Assembly: GCA_950097015.1 (NCBI GenBank)
Contig: CATNEN010000036.1
Coordinates: 1 to 64,000, forward strand
DNA from: Macrostomum hystrix
Lineage: Eukaryota; Platyhelminthes; Macrostomidae
Direction: 5' to 3'
Length of the DNA: 64,000 bases
The position numbers and the translations under genes were made by a program. Positions 49,901 through 58,900 of the stretch are shown piece after piece (position 1 is the first letter of the stretch; each line of letters opens with the position of its first letter). Below the pieces are notes generated by a model. That model was not told the DNA's origin, ran no database searches, and saw only the letters and a program-made list of their open reading frames with translations.

Positions 49901-52900
49901 CAACGCTGCGGTCCCTGCATGCGCTGAAGCAGGAGCTGTCCGCAACCGACGGGGTCTTGCTACGAGGACACCGGATTGTCGTCCCCGAGGCTCTACGACA
50001 GGCAGTGCTGCGCCTAGCGCACCAAGGACACCAGGGAGACAAGAAGACACAGGCCAGACTGTCCGCGAAGGTCTGGTGGCCAGGCATGGTTGGAGAAGCG
50101 CGGCGCATGTGCGACACCTGTCTGCCGTGCCAAGCAGCGAGCCATCGAGCGGCAGTCCCGGCGGCTCCGCTGCAGGCCACGCCGCTGCCGCCGTATGCCT
50201 GGCACACTCTGGGCATCGACTTCACCGGACCGGTGCAAAACCGGCACCTGCTGGTCATTGTGGACCACTTCTCCCGGTACCCAATCGTCATCAGCATGTC
50301 GTCCATGACTGCTGAGGCCGTCACCAAGCAGCTGCGAAAACTTTTCGCCACGTTCGGCAGGCCGACCCAGCTCGTGTCCGACAACGGGCCGCCGTTCAGT
50401 TCGCAAGCGTTCCGCGACTACCTCGGCAGCAACGGCATCCAGCAGCGTCTCGTCACACCGTACCACCCGGCGGCGAACGGCGTCACGGAACGCGTCAACC
50501 GATCAATCAACAAGACCGTCAGGATCGCCAACATCGAGTCAACAGACTGGCGGGAGGCTCTGGAGGACTGGCTAGAAGCCTACCGCAACACCCCGCATTC
50601 GAGCACGGGGTCGACGCCAGCCGAGCTCATGTTCCAGCGGCAGGTCCAGGACGTCATCCCCAGCGTGCAACAGCGAGGCCAGCAGCCGCGCAACCTGGCG
50701 TCCATCAGGGCCCGCGACAACGAGGCCAAGCAGCGGATGGCCCGGTACGCCGACGACCGCCGAAGGGCCGCAAGCCACGACATTAGATCTGGCGACTCGG
50801 TGCTACGCAGGCGGAGACCAGCGGCCAAGACAAAGACACCGTTCGAGCCGGAGCCCTGGACCATCGACGAGGTAAAGGGCGACTCCCTGGTGCTGAGCAG
50901 AGGGCGCCAGACCTGCATGCGTCACATCACGGACCTCAAGCACCTGCCCACAATCGACCAGCCACCGACGCCACCGCCACCAGGCGGGTCAGCGCCACCA
51001 ATGGAGCCACCAGCGGCAGCGGCGCCAGCAGCGCCACCAGAGGCGCCTACAGCGCTGCTACCGGCGCCACCCCTGGCGCAGCCACGGACGGCGGGAGGCC
51101 GTGCATCGCCGCCGAACGTCTCGAGGTGCCCACGGCCGCGCGCGTGTAAAATCAGTCGACTGTGACTCTTTTGCGGTACTCAAAAGAACGGTACTCAACA
51201 TGCCGTTCTAATCACTACTTTCGCATCATCGTGAACAATACTTGTCATTCATTTGCCATGCCAACAATTTAATACTCACTTTTATTCCTTGTTGGGGGGT
51301 GGGAGCGCCTGTTTTACCTTATTCAAGTTTCGTCTTTGTGGCCACCCTGCTCGTGTTAATCTCCTATTTTAATTTCATTTTGGGAAGGATGTAAGACTTG
51401 CGTACTTGTACTTCGCCCCGCATTGCGTCAGCTTGCTCCAGCCAATCAATACCTCTTACGTCTTGTGCACGCACTCAGCACTTTCAACTCTCACCTGTCG
51501 TACCCCCACCCCAATTATCGATCCATTAAATATATATTGTCGCCCGCGGGGCAGCGCTCAGTTGAGCATATTTTCGACCACAAATCAAAGCCTCTACAGT
51601 ATTGTGGTCGATACAGGAGTCCGTGCTTGTTTTTGATGTCTTGTGGCCGATACAGATACAGGAATTTGTGCTTGTGTTGTGGTCGATACAGGAGTCTGTG
51701 CTTGTGCTGATGTCTTGATGGTGAATACAGGAGTCTGTACTTGTATTGGTGTGTTGATGGTGAATACAGGAGTCTGTATTTGTATTGGTGTGTTGATGGT
51801 CGATACAGGAGTCTGTATTTGTATTGGTGTGTTGATGGTCGATACAGGAGTCTGTATTTGTATTGGAGTGTTGATGGTCGATACAGAAGTCTGTATTTGT
51901 ATTGGTGTGTTGATGGTGGATACAGGAGTCTGTACTTGTATCGCTGTGTTGATGGTGGATACAGTAGTCTGTGCTTGTATCGGTGTGTTGATGGTGGATA
52001 CAGGAGTTTGTGCTTGTATTGGTGTGTTGATGGTGGATACAGGAGTCTGTATTTGTATTGGTGTGTTGATGGTGGATACAGGAGTCTGTATTTGTATTGG
52101 TGTGTTGATGGTCGATACAGGAGTCTGTACTTGTATTGGTGTGTTGATGGTGGATACAGGAGTCTGTACTTGTATTGGTGTGTTGATGGTGGATACAGGA
52201 GTCTGTACTTGTATTGGTGTGTTGATGGTGGATACAGGAGTCTGTATTTGTATTGGTGTGTTGATGGTCGATACAGGAGTCTGTATTTGTATTGGTGTGT
52301 TGATGGTGGATACAGGAGTCTGTACTTGTATTGGTGTGTTGATGGTGGATACAGGAGTTTGTGCTTGTATTGGTGTGTTGATGGTGGATACAGGAGTCTG
52401 TATTTGTATTGGTGTGTTGATGGTCGATACAGGAGTCTGTATTTGTATTGGTGTGTTGATGGTGGATACAGGAGTCTGTACTTGTATTGGTGTGTTGATG
52501 GTGGATACAGGAGTCTGTATTTGTATTGGTGTGTTGATGGTGGATACAGGAGTCTGTACTTGTATTGATGTGTTGATGGTGGATACAGGAGTCTGTATTT
52601 GTATTGGTGTGTTGATGGTGGATACAGGAGTCTGTACTTGTATTGGTGTGTTGATGGTGGATACAGGAGTCTGTACTTGTATCGGTGTGTTGATGGTGGA
52701 TACAGGAGTCTGTACTTGTATCGGTGTGTTGATGGTGGATACAGGAGTCTGTACTTGTATCGGTGTGTTGATGGTGGATACAGGAGTCTGTATTTGTATT
52801 GGTGTGTTGATGGTGGATACAGGAGTCTGTACTTGTATTGGTGTGTTGATGGTGGATACAGGAGTCTGTATTTGTATTGGTGTGTTGATGGTGGATACAG

Positions 52901-55900
52901 GAGTCTGTACTTGTATCGGTGTGTTGATGGTCGATACAGGAGTCTGTGCTTGTATCGGTGTGTTGATAGTGGATACAGGAGTCTGTACTTGTATCGGTGT
53001 GTTGATGGTGGATACAGGAGTCTGTATTTGTATTGGTGTGTTGATGGTCGATACAGGAGTCTGTACTTGTATTGGTGTGTTGATGGTGGATACAGGAGTC
53101 TGTACTTGTATTGGTGTGTTGATGGTGGATACAGGAGTCTGTACTTGTATTGATGTGTTGATGGTGGATACAGGAGTCTGTATTTGTATTGGTGTGTTGA
53201 TGGTGGATACAGGAGTCTGTACTTGTATTGGTGTGTTGATGGTGGATACAGGAGTCTGTACTTGTATCGGTGTGTTGATGGTGGATACAGGAGTCTGTAC
53301 TTGTATCGGTGTGTTGATGGTGGATACAGGAGTCTGTACTTGTATCGGTGTGTTGATGGTGGATACAGGAGTCTGTATTTGTATTGGTGTGTTGATGGTG
53401 GATACAGGAGTCTGTACTTGTATTGGTGTGTTGATGGTGGATACAGGAGTCTGTATTTGTATTGGTGTGTTGATGGTGGATACAGGAGTCTGTACTTGTA
53501 TCGGTGTGTTGATGGTCGATACAGGAGTCTGTGCTTGTATCGGTGTGTTGATAGTGGATACAGGAGTCTGTACTTGTATCGGTGTGTTGATGGTGGATAC
53601 AGGAGTCTGTATTTTGTATTGGTGTGTTGATGGTCGATACAGGAGTCTGTACTTGTATTGGTGTGTTGATGGTGGATACAGGAGTCTGTACTTGTATTGG
53701 TGTGTTGATGGTGGATACAGGAGTCTGTATTTGTATTGGTGTGTTGATGGTGGATACAGGAGTCTGTACTTGTATTGGTGTGTTGATGGTGGATACAGGA
53801 GTCTGTACTTGTATCGGTGTGTTGATGGTGGACACAGGAGTCTGTACTTGTATCGGTGTGTTGATGGTGGATACAGGAGTCTGTATTTGTATTGGTGTGT
53901 TGATGGTGGATACAGGAGTCTGTACTTGTATTGGTGTGTTGATGGTGGATACAGGAGTCTGTATTTGTATTGGTGTGTTGATGGTCGATACAGGAGTCTG
54001 TATTTGTATTGGTGTGTTGATGGTGGATACAGGAGTCTGTACTTGTATTGGTGTGTTGATGGTGGATACAGGAGTCTGTACTTGTATCGGTGTGTTGATG
54101 GTGGATACAGGAGTCTGTACTTGTATTGGTGTGTTGATGGTGGATACAGGAGTCTGTACTTGTATTGATGTGTTGATGGTGGATACAGGAGTCTGTACTT
54201 GTATTGGTGTGTTGATGGTGGATACAGGAGTCTGTATTTGTATTGGTGTGTTGATGGTGGATACAGGAGTCTGTACTTGTATTGGTGTGTTGATGGTGGA
54301 TACAGGAGTCTGTACTTTTATCGGTGTGTTGATGGTGGATACAGGAGTCTGTACTTGTATCGGTGTGTTGATGGTCGATTCATGAGTTTGTACTTGTATC
54401 GGTGTGTTGATGGTGGATACAGGAGTCTGTACTTGTATTGGTGTGTTGATGGTGGATACAGGAGTCTGTACTTGTATTGGTGTGTTGATGGTGGATACAG
54501 GAGTCTGTACTTGTATCGGTGTGTTGATGGTGGATACAGGAGTCTGTACTTGTATCGGTGTGTTGATGGTGGATACAGGAGTCTGTACTTGTATCGGTGT
54601 GTTGATGGTGGATACAGGAGTCTGTACTTTTATCGGTGTGTTGATGGTGGATACAGGAGTCTGTACTTGTATCGGTGTGTTGATGGTGGATACAGGAGTC
54701 TGTACTTGTATCGGTGTGTTGATGGTGGATACAGGAGTCTGTACTTTTATCGGTGTGTTGATGGTGGATACAGGAGTCTGTACTTGTATCGGTGTGTTGA
54801 TGGTCGATTCATGAGTTGTACTTGTATCGGTGTGTTGATGGTGGATACAGGAGTCTGTACTTGTATTGGTGTGTTGATGGTGGATACAGGAGTCTGTACT
54901 TGTATCGGTGTGTTGATGGTGGATACAGGAGTCTGTATTTGTATTGGTGTGTTGATGGTGGATACAGGAGTCTGTACTTGTATTGGTGTGTTGATGGTGG
55001 ATACAGGAGTCTGTATTTGTATTGGTGTGTTGATGGTCGATACAGGAGTCTGTACTTGTATTGGTGTGTTGATGGTGGATACAGGAGTCTGTACTTGTAT
55101 TGGTGTGTTGATGGTGGATACAGGAGTCTGTACTTGTATCGGTGTGTTGATGGTGGATACAGGAGTCTGTATTTGTATTGGTGTGTTGATGGTCGATACA
55201 GGAGTCTGTACTTGTATTGGTGTGTTGATGGTGGATACAGGAGTCTGTACTTGTATTGGTGTGTTGATGGTGGATACAGGAGTCTGTATTTGTATTGGTG
55301 TGTTGATGGTCGATACAGGAGTCTGTACTTTGTATTGGTGTGTTGATGGTGGATACAGGAGTCTGTACTTGTATTGGTGTGTTGATGGTGGATACAGGAG
55401 TTGTGCTTGTATTGGTGTGTTGATGGTGGATACAGGAGTCTGTATTTGTATTGGTGTGTTGATGGTCGATACAGGAGTCTGTATTTGTATTGGTGTGTTG
55501 ATGGTGGATACAGGAGTCTGTACTTGTATTGGTGTGTTGATGGTGGATACAGGAGTCTGTATTTGTATTGGTGTGTTGATGGTGGATACAGGAGTCTGTA
55601 CTTGTATTGATGTGTTGATGGTGGATACAGGAGTCTGTATTTGTATTGGTGTGTTGATGGTGGATACAGGAGTCTGTACTTGTATTGGTGTGTTGATGGT
55701 GGATACAGGAGTCTGTACTTGTATCGGTGTGTTGATGGTGGATACAGGAGTCTGTACTTGTATCGGTGTGTTGATGGTGGATACAGGAGTCTGTACTTGT
55801 ATCGGTGTGTTGATGGTGGATACAGGAGTCTGTATTTGTATTGGTGTGTTGATGGTGGATACAGGAGTCTGTACTTGTATTGGTGTGTTGATGGTGGATA

Positions 55901-58900
55901 CAGGAGTCTGTACTTGTATCGGTGTGTTGATGGTCGATACAGGAGTCTGTGCTTGTATCGGTGTGTTGATGGTGGATACAGGAGTCTGTACTTGTATCGG
56001 TGTGTTGATGGTGGATACAGGAGTCTGTATTTGTATTGGTGTGTTGATGGTCGATACAGGAGTCTGTACTTGTATTGGTGTGTTGATGGTGGATACAGGA
56101 GTCTGTACTTGTATTGGTGTGTTGATGGTGGATACAGGAGTCTGTACTTGTATTGGTGTGTTGATGGTGGATACAGGAGTCTGTACTTGTATTGGTGTGT
56201 TGATGGTGGATACAGGAGTCTGTATTTGTATTGGTGTGTTGATGGTCGATACAGGAGTCTGTACTTGTATTGGTGTGTTGATGGTGGATACAGGAGTCTG
56301 TACTTGTATTGGTGTGTTGATGGTGGATACAGGAGTCTGTACTTGTATCGGTGTGTTGATGGTGGATACAGGAGTCTGTATTTGTATTGGTGTGTTGATG
56401 GTGGATACAGGAGTCTGTACTTGTATTGGTGTGTTGATGGTGGATACAGGAGTCTGTATTTGTATTGGTGTGTTGATGGTCGATACAGGAGTCTGTATTT
56501 GTATTGGTGTGTTGATGGTGGATACAGGAGTCTGTACTTGTATTGGTGTGTTGATGGTGGATACAGGAGTCTGTACTTGTATCGGTGTGTTGATGGTGGA
56601 TACAGGAGTCTGTACTTGTATTGGTGTGTTGATGGTGGATACAGGAGTCTGTATTTGTATTGGTGTGTTGATGGTCGATACAGGAGTCTGTATTTGTATT
56701 GGTGTGTTGATGGTGGATACAGGAGTCTGTACTTGTATTGGTGTGTTGATGGTGGATACAGGAGTCTGTATTTGTATTGGTGTGTTGATGGTGGATACAG
56801 GAGTCTGTACTTGTATTGGTGTGTTGATGGTGGATACAGGAGTCTGTACTTGTATTGGTGTGTTGATGGTGGACACAGGAGTCTGTACTTGTATCGGTGT
56901 GTTGATGGTGGATACAGGAGTCTGTATTTGTATTGGTGTGTTGATGGTGGATACAGGAGTCTGTATTTGTATTGGTGTGTTGATGGTCGATACAGGAGTC
57001 TGTATTTGTATTGGTGTGTTGATGGTGGATACAGGAGTCTGTACTTGTATTGGTGTGTTGATGGTGGATACAGGAGTCTGTACTTGTATCGGTGTGTTGA
57101 TGGTGGATACAGGAGTCTGTACTTGTATTGGTGTGTTGATGGTGGATACAGGAGTCTGTATTTGTATTGGTGTGTTGATGGTGGATACAGGAGTCTGTAT
57201 TTGTATCGGTGTGTTGATGGTGGATACAGGAGTCTGTATTTGTATTGGTGTGTTGATGGTGGATACAGGAGTCTGTATTTGTATTGGTGTGTTGATGGTC
57301 GATACAGGAGTCTGTATTTGTATTGGTGTGTTGATGGTGGATATAGGAGTCTGTACTTGTATCGGTGTGTTGATGGTCGATACAGGAGTCTGTATTTGTA
57401 TTGGTGTGTTGATGGTGGATACAGGAGTCTGTACTTGTATTGGTGTGTTGATGGTGGATACAGGAGTCTGTACTTGTATCGGTGTGTTGATGGTGGATAC
57501 AGGAGTCTGTACTTGTATTGGTGTGTTGATGGTGGATACAGGAGTCTGTACTTGTATCGGTGTGTTGATGGTGGATACAGGAGTCTGTACTTGTATTGGT
57601 GTGTTGATGGTGGATACAGGAGTCTGTACTTGTATCGGTGTGTTGATGGTGGATACAGGAGTCTGTACTTGTATCGGTGTGTTGATGGTGGATACAGGAG
57701 TCTGTACTTTTATCGGTGTGTTGATGGTGGATACAGGAGTCTGTACTTGTATCGGTGTGTTGATGGTGGATACAGGAGTCTGTATTTGTATTGGTGTGTT
57801 GATGGTGGATACAGGAGTCTGTACTTGTATCGGTGTGTTGATGGTCGATTCATGAGTTTGTACTTGTGATGATGCAGAATTTCGTTTCTTTAGGAACGAA
57901 TAGCACAGCACGTTTTGGCATATAAAACCCAACCAGATGATAACCGAAATTGAATTTAAATAAGAATATAGTGCAATCCAGCTTCAAATTAGCTGACATT
58001 TTTTTACAACCAACAAGATCTTGCCAAGTAACTGCGTCAGCCAGTTTTACTTCGTCAATTCTTCATTTGCTGAACAACGCATTGAGAATAATCTTAAAAG
58101 CATCATTGGTTAGGGAAAAAGCAAACAGACAAACCCTAATTCTTGCTCTAGCTCTCATATTATTGTATGCAGACGGAATCCCCTAGAGGTTTTAGTACCG
58201 ACAGCAATGGACCAGAAGTGGCATAGAAGAATCCCGGAGGAAAGAAGGCCGGGCTCCGATAAGTGGAAAGAGCGGGATTCAGACAGACAGACAGGCAGAA
58301 GAGAAGGAGAAAGTGCTGCGAGTAGAGAAGGCTGAGGAGAGAAAACAGGAATGATTGAAGAGATAGCTGTCTCGCCTCATCAAGCAGGTGTTCTCATTTT
58401 CTCCTAGCTTTCGTACGCCTGCCTGTCAGCCTGTCGCTCTCTCATTACCTCAACAGTGTCCCTCTAACCGATACGAGCTAAACATTGCATCAAGTGCAAG
58501 GCGCGTGCTAATTAAAGTACAGTTAAATTAATTGAAAATTCAGGTTCACGGTTCTTCTCAAGATTTCATGGGTTTGTAGTTTATTACATAATTTCATTAC
58601 ATTGGTTTGTGGTTCACATCATGGGTTTGTGGATCACATCATTTGGTTTGTGGATCACATCATTTGGTTTGTGGATCACATCATTTGGTTTGTGGATCAC
58701 ATCATTTTGTTTGTGGATCACATCATTTGGTTTGTGGATCACATCATTTGGTTTGTGGATCACATTATTTGGTTTGTGGATCACATCATTTGGTTTGTGG
58801 TTCACATCATTTGGTTTGTGGATCACATCATTTGGTTTGTGGATCACATCATTTGGTTTGTGGATCACATCATTTGGTTTGTGGATCACATCATGGGTTT

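Larger units (their letters stand above)
46865..51598 (+). mobile_element. Ty3/Gypsy LTR retrotransposon, apparently intact, TSD GTATT
   Basis: Complete element of 4734 bp. LTRs at 46865-47073 and 51390-51598 are 209 bp and identical by eye. Target duplication GTATT at 46860-46864 and 51599-51603. The primer-binding-like TGGCATCGCAAGCAG starts two bases inside the 5' LTR, and a GGGAAGGA tract precedes the 3' LTR. One uninterrupted gag-pol frame. It sits inside a minisatellite in RPIA intron 2, opposite to RPIA transcription. Identical LTRs and an open frame imply a very recent, possibly still active insertion. Confidence 0.96.

Noticed and set aside
51643-57869. Open frames up to 1218 codons in the 39-bp array on both strands
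   Set aside because: The period is 13 codons, so every stop-free frame stays open; several frames are open at once, frames switch at random indels, and the translations are pure short-period repeats.
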